A DNA stretch of 64,000 nt from Candidatus Litorirhabdus singularis (GCF_026262625.1 NZ_SHNN01000001.1:1178001-1242000), one strand, 5' to 3'; positions 46,201-52,840 are shown, counted from the first letter of the stretch. Program-made: numbers and translations. The notes: generated by a model not told the origin, from the letters alone.

Positions 46201-46468
46201 TACCGTCACGGTGACTGATGACGAAGGCGCCAGCGGCAGTGATACCTTCAGTGTCACAGTCGATGAGGCTGGTGTGTTGGCTTGTGATCTGGATACGGAT
46301 GGTGATGTTGATCGGAGTGACATCGGTATCATCTCTGCGGCACGCAATATGCCGGCAGATCCACCGGGCGCTGATCCGCGCGATATTGACGGTAATGGCG
46401 TGATCAACCTTAACGATGCCCGGCAGTGTGTGGTGCAGTGCACCTACGCACGGTGTGCTGCGCAGTAG
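34223..46468 (+). CDS. Giant secreted multi-PKD protein with nested domains, alpha/alpha toroid and C-terminal dockerin
   Basis: The start at 34223 (AGGTGA site; ATG 34187 is an alternative inside the RHS gene) gives about 4081 residues with a signal peptide (LLTTVLLALSGGSLQSA). Order: jelly-roll-like N-domain (34350-34880), PKD, cadherin/Ig-like (35131-35410), a VCBS propeller split by a jelly-roll (35420-36830), and about nine PKD-type units to 42080, several with other domains inserted inside them. An alpha/alpha toroid follows (42090-43150), then about eleven PKD units (43150-46265). A dockerin closes the chain, with loops DLDTDGDVDRSD and DIDGNGVINLND at 46286-46321 and 46382-46417. PKD repeats usually serve as spacers or sugar/protein-binding modules, and dockerins bind cohesins. 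It is 14 bases downstream of the RHS stop and two bases from the convergent operon. Confidence 0.88.
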   Translation: MNNLAQLLPSRAQAVLLGRIFGLLTTVLLALSGGSLQSATNVIGSADGSFESGLGGTTPSGSVELVANLGALSAIEGAQSLLISNAGDAGSTTADIDSSTLLIENFTIDPAYSTLRLNYNFLTNEPGPSFANDAFTVTLVMVTDADEEVVLASDTFDTFVAAPWTGYALQTGYRTLIADVSAVNDGVKVLSLELRVDDVGDGRRDSAVLLDDIRLVEPGTPEARVLDNYITIAPGEAFVFDGRPSSDDVGIVEYNWDFANGFTGSGPLINMTGYTEQGFFQGTLTVVDADGNTDTTTYTVVVGDINSAPVITSVPNRGGSLGVPYRYQVLATDTEVALGDTLSYALDTAPAGMAIDEVTGLITWTPPTDAGFSTDVTLVVTDSFDEMDTQSFAITMGPDVYAAMIRDDGWIYTTRSLGDGTFDSFRPHDDIGSNTRGIVVADFDGDDDFDMVAGATSNPFSNLYYYARDAGEFDVPVYLGPIGSTAESVSSYTMDMAAEDFNNDGLIDFVVQGNSAYTFLMENTGTLVTVDEAILSTDFETGTDGWTLSGNGTTVSRDNTTASSGEWSMRAVASSAGSDLYSLIDPADFILPDGSTMSFDYRIPAGTPVGLLIHVNGYNWMSLGGTANASPGPYVVSPLAVTLIDDGEWHSIDIDIYRAIRAVTSAGYSVSRFEFWSNNTASAGQEFWFDNFRITRPRMVSGFDVSTVPSSGTAGRGIDSGDVDDDGNMDVVRARYSSGYIHLHRGDGDGNLVSDGTVIADPGVDPYAVALADFDSDDVPDLLAGYGSNGDTYFYKGNGDGSFQAGVKALDTNNYASIAAYDFNNDGLMDVIASNHTSRQLLYFRGNGDATFAAATQVAALGNNTLAVAAPAGRVLGQPFAAAEQTKTEADEGEAIDFDGADSFDDGSIISYEWNFGDGTTASGVTASHAFTTEGRFTVTLTVTDDEGFTDRVGLQVVVNGDAPLAVASGPYVLPETAAILGRWHGVLDGRDSSDTEGDIKRYEWDYDDSDGIQVDALGAVVRPAYESAGVYTVTLTVYDQTEQSHSVTTTVTVAFADPPAAALAGPAVLAEADASLGRWAGWFSAAASSDDNGIASWSLDWADGASATFRPLADDFDDGNFSGWTINGGTWTAAGGELAQTNTGGAWRWAQDLTRSYYDFQLEVDFRALTSSPDGYVGIVFHNANTSASTNSYLLYSRNSWDFWSIYDWSTGTTLKQEGQGWDAGIRYHLRLVVVGDNVKLYVTPEDGVEVLALEYEAPSTHPFGGVGLLANAQDLRFDNVKVTPLDDKWTDNGVGPAKIGHIFDTAQDYDVQVTVTDHGGQSHTSQLTTIATMGAAPEADVGGPYVLNEADADYSAWNLVVDATGSSDDNAIERYTVDFGDGTSYTAGVGDGTRSSYFAVGTDLYGQDVGDGNLYRIVATEDNTVVDVVNLDTGAVIGTKTLNRLQSWNSFDPGTGVYFKVEASHPVVAYLTDSANHSAFVPSLDGTPVGREFVFHRDGNQGFFVYAYEDTIISFTNSSGTVIDSFALLAGQYRAPALTDTIYHVVSSGRVSMQTVGANGYTTVPAASGDGAGQLFQFATYGGGGIVVMAHEAATITVRDMDTDTELYTAAIAAGDFWFQNGVGQRRLRLESDALVEVWAGDMEGGTDILSLGDDISFAGGMDGTEFVLHNLRDGIVIFAPNDATEITVDGDVVGTLERDRYLRLAPTDFASGSGVHRISSDKPIVIQTLGRANTFNDLGTYLGGVSLRHWYTATGSYDLTLTVTDNVGQTSTASTTVEVMLNDPPESAFEAPAVAGEEFADGGVWTVEFDAGTSTDDFGIASYDWDFGDGSTGSGKEISHSYTVPGTYTTRLTVTDHAGQAVSLEKDLVVEFGDGPTADTGGPYVLTEADASRGVWTAVLDARGSSDDGGIFDYAWDLGTILIDDHSDGVLDEDIWVTNVATESDGFLKFSGVNSWNQGVYSGESFQRAAGVEILGQVRDDSAGSRYMMWGVFKSSPASFSYTQMPHALYFNNGVLNIYENGSSRGQVGTYSRGVLYDVRLVLKPGGGAEYYIREAGAGDWTALTSFTSVNPSDSPLRVGASHNREAWSLDNMRVALVSRDPVTEQSYTETGVTTVGLTVRDNALQSDSTTTTITVEDGEPPVSDVGGPYVAEVGSFINFNGSGSSDDYGIQTFSWKFGDTTGGPQAEGTQTADLPYVGKGPNPRHFYQATGTYTVELEVTDRTLKTDTASTTVEVIVGDAPQAGVSPVSGAAANGPPAYFDGRSSSDDFAVVEYRWDFDADIDSDGDGNPTNDINGVGATPFHTYANASSASASTLFADTYDEEGVQGLTWNTSGVTQTGGVQLLTGAGSWSNRYATSTTTYARGRISVSAELTALDSNVTMWGLKKISSSASYAQMPHAIYFNRGAIVIYENGSSRGNKGSYSEDVKYDVRIDTLPSGAVYYFREHGASEWTELYSSTVGSDAQMHVHITSAGGNMEIDNTRVEDLGPYVVTLTVVDGAGQTSSTQQTVAVADNLAPDVITVPWVAFDPLVPHETYNGKAIRLKGIVRDADPVSYQWDFGDGTQSAVTPVSNAFDLSVSHIYPAAPAGTPFTATLSVTDSVGNVGSATYLVIVKPKNLTTEINVAIDEGLWYLHQTQTRSSAEGYTTGYWVSNARASATASAIQAFEINGHLETIDHSENPYAETVMRGLRQLFRDLGTVAIAVQTYGEPDSNGNGIGIQTGVNNSGSNPIYQGGQVMDAIAGSGTPLARAITGADGIKGRTYFEILTDMADQYAWGQTEQGQGGAWRYSWNSSIDNSAAQWGAIGMLASQDIFGIPVPEWVKERNQVWLDISFTGTGFGYTTGGSTAAGTPSGMVQLIFSESDTSDNRWLASEAWIAGTWTSQYIITPGNRPYYPFYALTKAMRLAQPEPVVEFVSSGLDWFRDEELGLARTLIDDQMTDGKFPGTTWIRDQLRSAWGVIILSRTVFVQPPVAVAGKDRVWGVDRELEFDGSGSFHLDPFRSLVKYEWDFDGDGIYDSSSDQPTATHTYAKDDYNEDDLPISVIVSLRVTDNNIPSLTDIDTAEIIVAIPPHPPVADAGGPYTCTAGVPCELDGSGSFDIDPTDSITAWEWDLDGFPFEYQGANGEKPTPVFAEGVYDIGLRVWDNGVLNDIDEDEEVDENEKLSDIDFAVVTAVPNIAPKAELAGPYQVNEGSSLILDASGSSDANGDLLIYSWDLDNDGQFDDATGPMPSFDGLDDGVYTVTVRVTDRDLDDTASAEVSVLNVAPAVEAGPNQTMVEGQQFAFNGSFTDPGTADTHTVEWDFGDGSTSTDGLTPTHTYPDDGSYTVVLTVTDDDGGVGSDTLTVTVADAAPSANLVGDNSLTEGDSGSYDATGSTSSPDDIVLYEWDWNYDGSFNPSGDSGSTATHVYPQDGNYTVAVRVTDDDGSTDIATLAVVVADTEPTAKVTGTDTMVEGDTGNYDASESSVPVGSIVSYQWDWDYSGTFAPSGDAGALQSHKYPEDGSYLVAVRVTDDDGSTAIATQAVTVSNATPVVAAGSDQSGLPGTLISLAPATFADAGVLDTHTAQINWGDGDSEAGGLTQGEGSGSVAGSHSYAGSGTYTVTVAVTDDEGATGTDSFQVSISASPNLVPQVTVGDDATIDEGGTFSGSGSFTDTDDSAWTATVDYGDGSAVQPLPVTGMAFVLEHDYAEDGEYIVTVIVNDGSGDGTDQLQVTVNNLAPVVEAGADQGGVTLGANVDLDPATFTDAGIEDTHTAVVNWGDGSGGQVATVDQSAGGGSVQSSHSYSSSGSFTVTVTVTDDEGASGDDTFEVIVVDIPNGPPVVNPGGDVTINEGEGFTGVGSFSDDEADNWTATVDYGAGDGTETLPLNGKTFALANDYPQDGEYTVTVAVNDGVNPASSATLKVTVRNLAPVVEAGADQIGIEIGAGVSLDPATFTDAGVDDVHTATVDWGDGNGPQAVSVNQGEGNGSVAASASYTSDGVYTVTVTVTDDEGASGSDTFSVTVDEAGVLACDLDTDGDVDRSDIGIISAARNMPADPPGADPRDIDGNGVINLNDARQCVVQCTYARCAAQ
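44295..44835 (+). repeat. Two adjacent PKD units from recent duplication
   Basis: Two 90-residue PKD units lie here 270 bases apart. They share a 26-base identical stretch at 44498-44523 and 44768-44793, beginning GTGCGGGTAACCGATGATGA. Such near-identity is unusual among the otherwise diverged PKD units of this gene and indicates a recent tandem duplication or gene conversion. Confidence 0.75.
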
Positions 46469-46470
46469 TC

Positions 46471-48759
46471 CTAGTGAGGCGGGCTTCGGCGTAAAATGCC
46501 GGGCCTGCCCGACTCCAGCCAGACGCTGGTGAGATAGGCCAGCACAGCTGCCAGCAGCGCGAACCAGCGGGGTTTATGCTGTTGCTCGTTGATGGCAAGC
46601 TCAGCCAGTGCTGACGTCGTCCACAGCGTTAATAGCCCGGCTTCCCGTGCCGCACTGAGTTCACCGACCGGTTGGTGGTAATAAGCCTGCTCGATTTCCA
46701 AATCACCTTGATTGACCTGTAATAGGTGGTTGCCAGGCTGTATGTTTTTGACAGTCTGCATATACAGTCCTGGCGCGCTAGCGGGCATTGCCAGATCGAG
46801 GCGCTGTGCATTGGGGCCGTAGACTGTGAGAGTCGTCATTGCTGCCCCGTTTACAGGCGCCATTTCTACTACGATTCTTAGCTCACGGCCCACCTGTTGT
46901 GCCTCTAGTGTAAGTGCTGAGCTGTCATTGAAGGCTCCATCAAGCTGCATCAGTTGCTTCATTACACGGGATAGCTGTGGCCATGATTGCCATGCCGGCA
47001 CCCATTCGTAGAGGCCTGCTGGCAGCGCCAACACCCGACCTGCACCTACGCGAATGTCCGCCAGCAGTGGCTCACCGCTGGCCGCTACCAGATATTGCCG
47101 TGCCTGTTGCTTGGCACGCGTGGTTTGCAACTGGCTAACCTCAGGCCATTGATAGGCTGACGTTGTGTTATCCAGAGATCGGCGTTGAATAACTTGAGTG
47201 GCGCCGCGTGCAGGGTTGCGCTGTTGGGCTACTGTGTTGGCCATTAGCTGCGGTAAGTCGCTAACCTTACTGACCCTGAGCACCTGGCTGTCCTCGGACC
47301 AGGCCAACTGTTCAAGTGTCTCCAGATCTGGCGCGACGCCAACGGCCAGTGCCACTAGCGTCACGCCGGCCTCGCGCAGTTGTAGCCGCCAAGCTGCGAT
47401 ATCAATGTCGGCCGTAAAACCATCGGTGACAAGTACCAGCAGTCGCTGTTCCAGTTCACTTTGACGTAGTTGCGCTATTGCCTGTTCCAGTCCAGCGCTC
47501 AACTGCGTGCTGCCACTGGCGTCCAGCGTCAGCAGTTGCAGGAGTTGCTGGCGGCTATAACGTCCGGGTGCCGCTACCAGTCTGGCGCGGTCAGCAAACT
47601 CCACCAGGCCAACCTGGTCCTCGGCAGCTAACGCTGCTACGGATGCCTCGACTGCCCGATTGGCCATGCTCAGTGCCATGTTGTGACCGTCACTGCCGCC
47701 CATACTGCCGCTGTGGTCAATAAGAAAAACCACGGCGGCGGCTGGCTTCTGGAGCGCCGCCTCTGAGATAACCGGTAGCAGCTGCTCTTCTAATACTGAG
47801 CCGCGATAGCCGCCGGCGCTGAAACTATGATCGCCGCCCAGTACCCACATAGAGGTACCGCGTTGGCGAACCTGTTGCTCCAGTAGCGCCCACGCCTGGG
47901 GCGGTAAATCTTCAATCGCAATATTATCGAGCACGATGGTAGTGGCCTCTGCCAGCCATTCCAGGTGACTCATTAGCAATGCCGAGGTTACCGTGAGCTG
48001 CTTTCGAGCCTCGGCAGGCAACCCCGGCAGTTGCTGATGCCGGTCGCTGATTAGCAGTAGAGTGCCAGCGCCCTCAACAGTGATGCCATGGTGGTATTGG
48101 GTCAACGGAGGTCGTTTCTGCTCAGGGTTATGCACACTGACGACGAGTTGATGATTGCCGGCGCTGCCTTGCAGCCATAATGTCAGGGTCTGTTGCTGCC
48201 CCGCGTCCAAGCTGACATTTTGGTCGACGCTGTTAGTCGCTATCCTGGCCCGCACCAAGTAGTGCCCCGTCAGGTTTGCCGTGAGGTGCACGGTCACAGG
48301 TATCTGGGTCAGTTCATTGGCGCGCGATGGGGCATTCACGGCGACTATACTGGCGGGCTCTTCAGTTGTTGAGGTTGGCACCGGTAACCAGAAATTGCTG
48401 ACCCTGGTCGTCGGTGATTTCTGCAAGTATTCGGTAATCCGGTATTCGGCTGTATCATCTGCAACCAATAGCAGCAGCGGGTTGGCGCTGGCGGTCGGTA
48501 TTGACTGCCGGGCTGCGCTGATTGCCGTATCGGCGTTTGTGGTGCTAGCGGTGACTGGATGCCAGTTTGCTTCGAGGTTAAGGCTTGCCAGCGTGTTGTT
48601 TAGCCGTGCGACAAGCGCGTCGTGTTCTGCTGATTCTGTGCTGGTGAGGTCAACCAGAGCGATGTCGAGTGTGCCTTGCCGCGTCAGTAGTGGGGGGTTC
48701 CACAAGGCCAGCACCAGTAGTGCTAAAACCAGGCCACGCGACGCGGTCACTGTCTTCAT
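46471..48759 (-). CDS. VWA-domain membrane protein (BatB-like)
   Basis: The ATG at 48759 overlaps the preceding stop by four bases (ATGA) and gives 762 residues; two upstream in-frame ATGs exist. An N-terminal hydrophobic segment (LVLALLVLALW) is followed by a periplasmic region. The von Willebrand A domain begins near residue 340 with MIDAS motif DHSGSMGG (about 349-356), later TDGFTAD, followed by a beta domain and a C-terminal helix (RWFALLAAVLAYLTSVWL). VWA/MoxR/DUF58 operons are thought to assist folding, metal insertion or envelope stress responses. It is the last gene of the ten-gene operon, and its stop lies two bases from the giant PKD gene's stop. Confidence 0.85.
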   Translation of the reverse strand: MKTVTASRGLVLALLVLALWNPPLLTRQGTLDIALVDLTSTESAEHDALVARLNNTLASLNLEANWHPVTASTTNADTAISAARQSIPTASANPLLLLVADDTAEYRITEYLQKSPTTRVSNFWLPVPTSTTEEPASIVAVNAPSRANELTQIPVTVHLTANLTGHYLVRARIATNSVDQNVSLDAGQQQTLTLWLQGSAGNHQLVVSVHNPEQKRPPLTQYHHGITVEGAGTLLLISDRHQQLPGLPAEARKQLTVTSALLMSHLEWLAEATTIVLDNIAIEDLPPQAWALLEQQVRQRGTSMWVLGGDHSFSAGGYRGSVLEEQLLPVISEAALQKPAAAVVFLIDHSGSMGGSDGHNMALSMANRAVEASVAALAAEDQVGLVEFADRARLVAAPGRYSRQQLLQLLTLDASGSTQLSAGLEQAIAQLRQSELEQRLLVLVTDGFTADIDIAAWRLQLREAGVTLVALAVGVAPDLETLEQLAWSEDSQVLRVSKVSDLPQLMANTVAQQRNPARGATQVIQRRSLDNTTSAYQWPEVSQLQTTRAKQQARQYLVAASGEPLLADIRVGAGRVLALPAGLYEWVPAWQSWPQLSRVMKQLMQLDGAFNDSSALTLEAQQVGRELRIVVEMAPVNGAAMTTLTVYGPNAQRLDLAMPASAPGLYMQTVKNIQPGNHLLQVNQGDLEIEQAYYHQPVGELSAAREAGLLTLWTTSALAELAINEQQHKPRWFALLAAVLAYLTSVWLESGRPGILRRSPPH

Positions 48760-49928
48760 GGTTTGCGGGACAGCCATAGTTCGCTGCCCACCATTAACAG
48801 GCATAGCACTAACAGGTAAGGCGTCAGTGGCCGCTCTGGTTCCGTGTCGGAATGCTCCAGTACCGGTACGGGTGCCGCCGTTATGCTGCCGTGGCGGAGG
48901 TCAGCCTCGGTCAGTTGATCTAGCAACTCCGTGATTAGCAGTGGATACGTGGGCTGTGCGGCCAGTACGCTAGACTCCAGATCCAGTGCGCTGACCAGAT
49001 TCGCTGCGCGTCGGGCCAGCAGTGTGTCAGCACCGGCCATCAGCAGTGGTTCGTCTGCGCCGGTAAAGACGGTGCCCACCGCGCGCTGCAGCCACGTACC
49101 ATCAAGGTAAATAAAGGGCTGCGGCTGGTAGCTCCACCACGGTTGGGCTGCAACCGGTTGCAGCTCAGTTCTGCCGGGCAGTAACAGGGTGGGTAATGAG
49201 GTCGACGGCTGCGCACCGGCGCACGCAATGGCCATAACTGCGCCGCTATGGTCTCTACTGCTATGGTCTCTACTGTTGTGGTCTCTACTATTGTCGTTGC
49301 CCGCGGCAATGCGTAGTCCGGGATGGGTCTGCAGTGCGCGACGTAAGGACTGGCCGCAGGCTGGCGCCACCAACACTGGTACTGGCAATAGCTGTTCTGT
49401 AGTGAGTTGTATACGGGTGGTTGCTCCTTTGACTGCGCTTAGTTGTAGCGAGTCTAGCGGTGCTTGCTCCAGCTGCAGTTGTTGAGACCAGTTAGCTGCA
49501 GCGGCAACCGTGATTGATTCACGGTATTGCGGAGTGCCATCGACGCGCAACTCAAGTTCGATAGTACTGGCTTTGTCGCCGTGGTTGATGAGGCTGAACA
49601 TCGCGCTATAGTTGCCGCTGACGTAGTCGCGTTTCAGGGTAAGTGAGCTGATTTCCAGTGTGCCATTCACAGCCGCGGCGCCGGCGCTTCCGGGCCAGCT
49701 GGGGTTGGTTAGGCATAGCGATAGCAGGCTGAGTAAGAGCGCGCGCATTAGCCAGCGTCGGTCCGGCAGTGGGCGCCGCTGGCCGACCTCGGCATCTGCT
49801 GTGGTTGGCCATAGCTCTAGCGCAGAAACAGTGATTGTCCTGTTGGCACTGGCATGTCGGTGCAACCACCACAACACTGCCAACAACGCAGGAATCAGCC
49901 ACAGCCAGAGCGGTGCCTGCAGGTTCAT
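48756..49928 (-). CDS. BatA-like N-terminal membrane protein without MIDAS
   Basis: The 390-residue protein starts with two transmembrane helices in the pattern of the aerotolerance BatA N-terminal domain (LWLWLIPALLAVLWWLHRH, then a helix after PDRRWLMR). A beta-domain of CARDB type follows (YSAMFSLINHGDKASTIELE), then a C-terminal helix (LTPYLLVLCLLMVGSELWL). No DxSxS MIDAS motif is present, so it lacks a VWA active site. It overlaps the DUF58 gene and the VWA gene by four bases each. It carries a 15-base tandem repeat encoding NSRDH units. It probably partners the VWA protein in the membrane. Confidence 0.75.
   Translation of the reverse strand: MNLQAPLWLWLIPALLAVLWWLHRHASANRTITVSALELWPTTADAEVGQRRPLPDRRWLMRALLLSLLSLCLTNPSWPGSAGAAAVNGTLEISSLTLKRDYVSGNYSAMFSLINHGDKASTIELELRVDGTPQYRESITVAAAANWSQQLQLEQAPLDSLQLSAVKGATTRIQLTTEQLLPVPVLVAPACGQSLRRALQTHPGLRIAAGNDNSRDHNSRDHSSRDHSGAVMAIACAGAQPSTSLPTLLLPGRTELQPVAAQPWWSYQPQPFIYLDGTWLQRAVGTVFTGADEPLLMAGADTLLARRAANLVSALDLESSVLAAQPTYPLLITELLDQLTEADLRHGSITAAPVPVLEHSDTEPERPLTPYLLVLCLLMVGSELWLSRKP
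49246..49290. repeat. Three tandem 15-base repeats inside the BatA-like gene
   Basis: On the plus strand the units CTATGGTCTCTACTG (49246-49260), the identical copy at 49261-49275 and TTGTGGTCTCTACTA (49276-49290) follow each other. Read on the coding strand they give three copies of a five-residue unit, S/N-S-R-D-H. The repeat keeps frame and looks like a small, recent expansion. Confidence 0.9.
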
Positions 49929-50830
49929 TGGCCAATGCCCCGGGTAGTTTGCAGGTGCGTTCGCAGCACCTGCATCCAGTTATGCCCGGTCGAGGCCTGG
50001 CTCAGGTGGATGCGGCGCCGAGCACAGTGCGCACGGAGCTGGGCTTGCTGTCGGTCAAAGATTGCGGACGCCTGAATTGCTGCCTGCGCGGTGTCTGGCA
50101 ATTCCCGCGTGGCGCCGGTTTCACTGTCCCGCAGGCGGCAGGCCGCAGTGTCGGGCAGAGTCAATTCGTCAACAGAAGTTATTTGTAGGGCATGTAGTTC
50201 ACGGTGCTTGCTGCGCAGCAGATCAAGGCCGCGGAACTGGCTGTCCGGACCCAGAAAATCACTGATGACAAATAGACCGCTACCGGATGCACCGGCCGCC
50301 GAGGCGCAGATGCCCGGGTTGGAGCCGCTGCCCCCACTGGAGTCATTGGCGACTAGCAGTTGCCGGCATAGCGCCTGATACTGATAGCGTCCGCGTCCGG
50401 GCGCGACTGTGGCGTCCAGACCGCTACTGAATTGCAGCAGACCGACGCGATTGCCATGCTCCAGCAGCAGATAAGCGGTAGCGGCTGCTAGCTGTGCCGC
50501 CAGACTAAACTTGCCCAGACCGGGCATTAACATGGAGGCGCTGGCGTCGACACAGACAAACCAGTCAGACTGATAGTGCTGCTGCAACTGCCGCATCTGC
50601 GGGCGACCGGTGGCCAAGGACTTCTGCCAGTCGAGACGTCTGGCATCATCTCCGGGCTGGTACTCGCGGTATTCATAAAACTCAGTGCCAGGGCCGGTGC
50701 GTCGGCGCCCCTGTTCGCTGGCGCCGGGTACGGTCGCTCGCGCGTTAAGCGTCGGCCCGTAAAGACGGGCGAATCTGGCTAGCTGCCCGCTCTCTGGCAG
50801 CATCAGCGTGGCGTTTGCGTGCCTTGCCAT
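49925..50830 (-). CDS. DUF58-family protein
   Basis: The 301-residue protein carries the DUF58 hallmark GTEFYEYREYQPGDDARRLDW (about residues 47-68) and the VWA-like segment CVDASASMLMPGLGKF, a degenerate MIDAS-like fold. DUF58 proteins are encoded next to MoxR ATPases and VWA proteins and are thought to act as their adaptors in envelope processes. The start is given at ATG 50830, overlapping the MoxR gene by 28 bases. An ATG at 50803 would create a TGATG coupling and shorten the N-terminus by nine residues. The stop overlaps the BatA-like start by four bases. Confidence 0.85.
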   Translation of the reverse strand: MARHANATLMLPESGQLARFARLYGPTLNARATVPGASEQGRRRTGPGTEFYEYREYQPGDDARRLDWQKSLATGRPQMRQLQQHYQSDWFVCVDASASMLMPGLGKFSLAAQLAAATAYLLLEHGNRVGLLQFSSGLDATVAPGRGRYQYQALCRQLLVANDSSGGSGSNPGICASAAGASGSGLFVISDFLGPDSQFRGLDLLRSKHRELHALQITSVDELTLPDTAACRLRDSETGATRELPDTAQAAIQASAIFDRQQAQLRAHCARRRIHLSQASTGHNWMQVLRTHLQTTRGIGQ

Positions 50831-51792
50831 ACTGCCACGATATCCTCTAGCACCTGATCACTGGTGAGCCCTTCTAACTCAGCTTCATGGCTGAGTAACA
50901 GTCGATGCCGCAGGGCCGGTAGACTGACCGCAGCCAGATCCTCCAGTGCGACGTGGCTGCGACCGCTTAGCAGGGCTTGCGCCTGGGCACTTTTTACCAG
51001 CGCCTGCAGACCGCGTGGACTAACGCCATGGCGGATACGGTGACGGTTATCGGCAGCGGGTTGAGTCAATTGAATGAGCGCAACGGCTGCCTCGCGCACG
51101 GACTTGGCTACCAGCACCTGCTGCGCGGCTTCAGTCAGCTCCTGCAATTGTTGTGGGTTGACCACCGGTTCCGGTAGTTGATCGGGGTTGGGTTGCAGCG
51201 ACAATTCCAGCAGTTCCATCAGCGCCGCGGAATCAGGCATGGTCACCGAAAGTTTGAACAGGAAGCGGTCGAGTTGGGCCTCCGGCAATGGAAACGTGCC
51301 TTCCAACTCGATTGGATTTTGCGTCGCCAATACCCGAAATGGCTGCGGTAAGGGATAAGTCTGGCCGAGGTGAGTGACCTGTCCTTCCTGCATGGCTTCC
51401 AGCAATGCCGACTGGGTGCGTGGGGTGGCGCGGTTGATTTCGTCGACCAACACCAGGTTGGCAAAAACCGGTCCCTGCCTAAAGCCCAGCTGCTGCAGTT
51501 CCCCGCCAATTAGCGTCTCACTGCCGGTGATGTCGGCGGGAATCAGGTCGGGGGTGCACTGTATACGTTTCATGTCGAGGCCGATAGCGGCGGCCAAAAC
51601 CTGTGTAAGCCGGGTTTTACCGAGCCCAGGCAATCCCTCCAGCAGCACGTGGCCGCCACTCACCAGGGCCACCAACAGCTGACTGATGAGCGTTTGCTGG
51701 CCGACGATGTGCGCATTGAGGGCAGTTTGAATGTGCTGCAGATTCTGTTGTGCCTGCTCTAAACTGGCCGCAGCTGGTGGTGTACTACTCAT
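50803..51792 (-). CDS. MoxR-family AAA+ ATPase
   Basis: The start is placed at ATG 51792, behind an AGGAT site and overlapping the previous stop. The 329-residue protein has Walker A GLPGLGKT (residues 53-60), Walker B LVLVDEINRATP, sensor 1 LATQNPIELEGTFPLPEAQLDRF and a C-terminal helical lid domain. MoxR ATPases work with VWA proteins to mature or activate partner proteins. It follows the membrane protein gene 51785-52840 with an 8-base overlap and precedes the DUF58 gene with which it partners. Confidence 0.92.
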   Translation of the reverse strand: MSSTPPAAASLEQAQQNLQHIQTALNAHIVGQQTLISQLLVALVSGGHVLLEGLPGLGKTRLTQVLAAAIGLDMKRIQCTPDLIPADITGSETLIGGELQQLGFRQGPVFANLVLVDEINRATPRTQSALLEAMQEGQVTHLGQTYPLPQPFRVLATQNPIELEGTFPLPEAQLDRFLFKLSVTMPDSAALMELLELSLQPNPDQLPEPVVNPQQLQELTEAAQQVLVAKSVREAAVALIQLTQPAADNRHRIRHGVSPRGLQALVKSAQAQALLSGRSHVALEDLAAVSLPALRHRLLLSHEAELEGLTSDQVLEDIVAVWQGTQTPR

Positions 51793-52840
51793 CGGAAACA
51801 TCCTGTCGGGCAAAGAAGCGGCGCATAATGGCGCCACTGGAGCCGGTTACAAAGGGTTCATAGTAGGGCGCATCACTCGCCGGCGCGTAGCTGCTGAGAG
51901 AGATTGCGGTAGCAACCCCCGTGGCTGCATTTTCCGCTCCGGCGCTGCTTTCCATGCCAGTGCCGCGGCGCGAAATTTCCGCTCCGTTTGACGACAGCTC
52001 ATTGGGTTCCGTCGATTGCGGCGTTGCGGCTGATGATATTTCCGACACGGCTGAGGTTACTGGGGTTAGCCTCGGCAGTGCTTGCTGGTCGGGGCTGGGC
52101 TGCGGTGAGGCGGGGCCCTCGGTGTGAGTATTGACCTCAAGCATCGACGCGGTCAGGTTTTCATTTGCGTTGCCTGGCATGTGCTGAATAGATGCCTGCG
52201 GAAAAGGGACTTGCGACATGGGGGCACCGCCGGCGCGCGGGCTTGCAGCGGCTATCGATGACTGGTTTGAGGCGAAACGATTTGGCCAGGCTGAGTCCTG
52301 CGAGACCCGGTCTAGCGAGCCCCGGTCTAGCGAGCCCCGGTCTAGTGAGGTCGGTGATTGCAGCGACAGCAGGAACACCGCCACCAGTAGTGTCGCCAGT
52401 GCCGACCCCCACCTGCCGCCGGGCGTAAATTGGGTCTGCTGCCGCAGTGTGCGGGTCCATGCCGGTGCCCGCAGTGAAGCCTGTTGCAATACTTGTTGCT
52501 CAGCGGCTGTTAGTACCTGCGGTTGGCGCGCCAGAATATCGGCCGCAGTAGTTATGAGCCCGTAGCTGCCTAGCCAATAGTCGGCAGCGGTGGCGGCCTG
52601 TGTGTTATTGGTCGATGTCTGGAACAGTGTGATGATCATGGTCGCCAGCACCAAGCTACCGACAGTCACAGCGATAGTCGTCCAACTTGGTTCGCCGGGC
52701 AACAGTAACAGGGCAATCAGCGCAGCTGCCGCTAGCCACAAGCCTGGAGCCAGGCCACGCAATAGTGCAGAAAGCTGCAGCCGGCAGCGCGCGGTCATCA
52801 GCAGCCTGTTCAATAGGGGTGCCTGCAGCAGAGTGTTCAT
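51785..52840 (-). CDS. Membrane protein of unknown function with disordered Ser/Ala-rich tail
   Basis: This 351-residue protein has three predicted transmembrane helices: about residues 30-47 (LWLAAAALIALLLL), 55-72, and about 147-160 (ALATLLVAVFLLSL). A soluble Gln-rich segment lies between the second and third. The C-terminal ~190 residues are low-complexity, rich in Ser, Ala, Gln and Pro, and contain a tandem repeat encoding SLDRG. No family was recognised. The start overlaps the preceding gene by four bases. Its position between small membrane proteins and MoxR suggests a membrane partner of the complex. Confidence 0.75.
   Translation of the reverse strand: MNTLLQAPLLNRLLMTARCRLQLSALLRGLAPGLWLAAAALIALLLLPGEPSWTTIAVTVGSLVLATMIITLFQTSTNNTQAATAADYWLGSYGLITTAADILARQPQVLTAAEQQVLQQASLRAPAWTRTLRQQTQFTPGGRWGSALATLLVAVFLLSLQSPTSLDRGSLDRGSLDRVSQDSAWPNRFASNQSSIAAASPRAGGAPMSQVPFPQASIQHMPGNANENLTASMLEVNTHTEGPASPQPSPDQQALPRLTPVTSAVSEISSAATPQSTEPNELSSNGAEISRRGTGMESSAGAENAATGVATAISLSSYAPASDAPYYEPFVTGSSGAIMRRFFARQDVSDE
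52296..52354. repeat. Tandem 15-base repeat, about four copies
   Basis: Units on the plus strand are TCCTGCGAGACCCGG (52296-52310), TCTAGCGAGCCCCGG (52311-52325, repeated exactly at 52326-52340) and a partial TCTAGTGAGGTCGG (52341-52354). On the coding strand they give S-L-D-R-G units. The length keeps reading frame and the exact copies indicate recent expansion. The other repeat in this operon has the same 15-base period. Confidence 0.9.

Noticed and set aside
48756-49928. BatA-like protein as a second VWA protein
   Set aside because: No DxSxS MIDAS motif is present and the soluble part looks like a CARDB-type beta domain.
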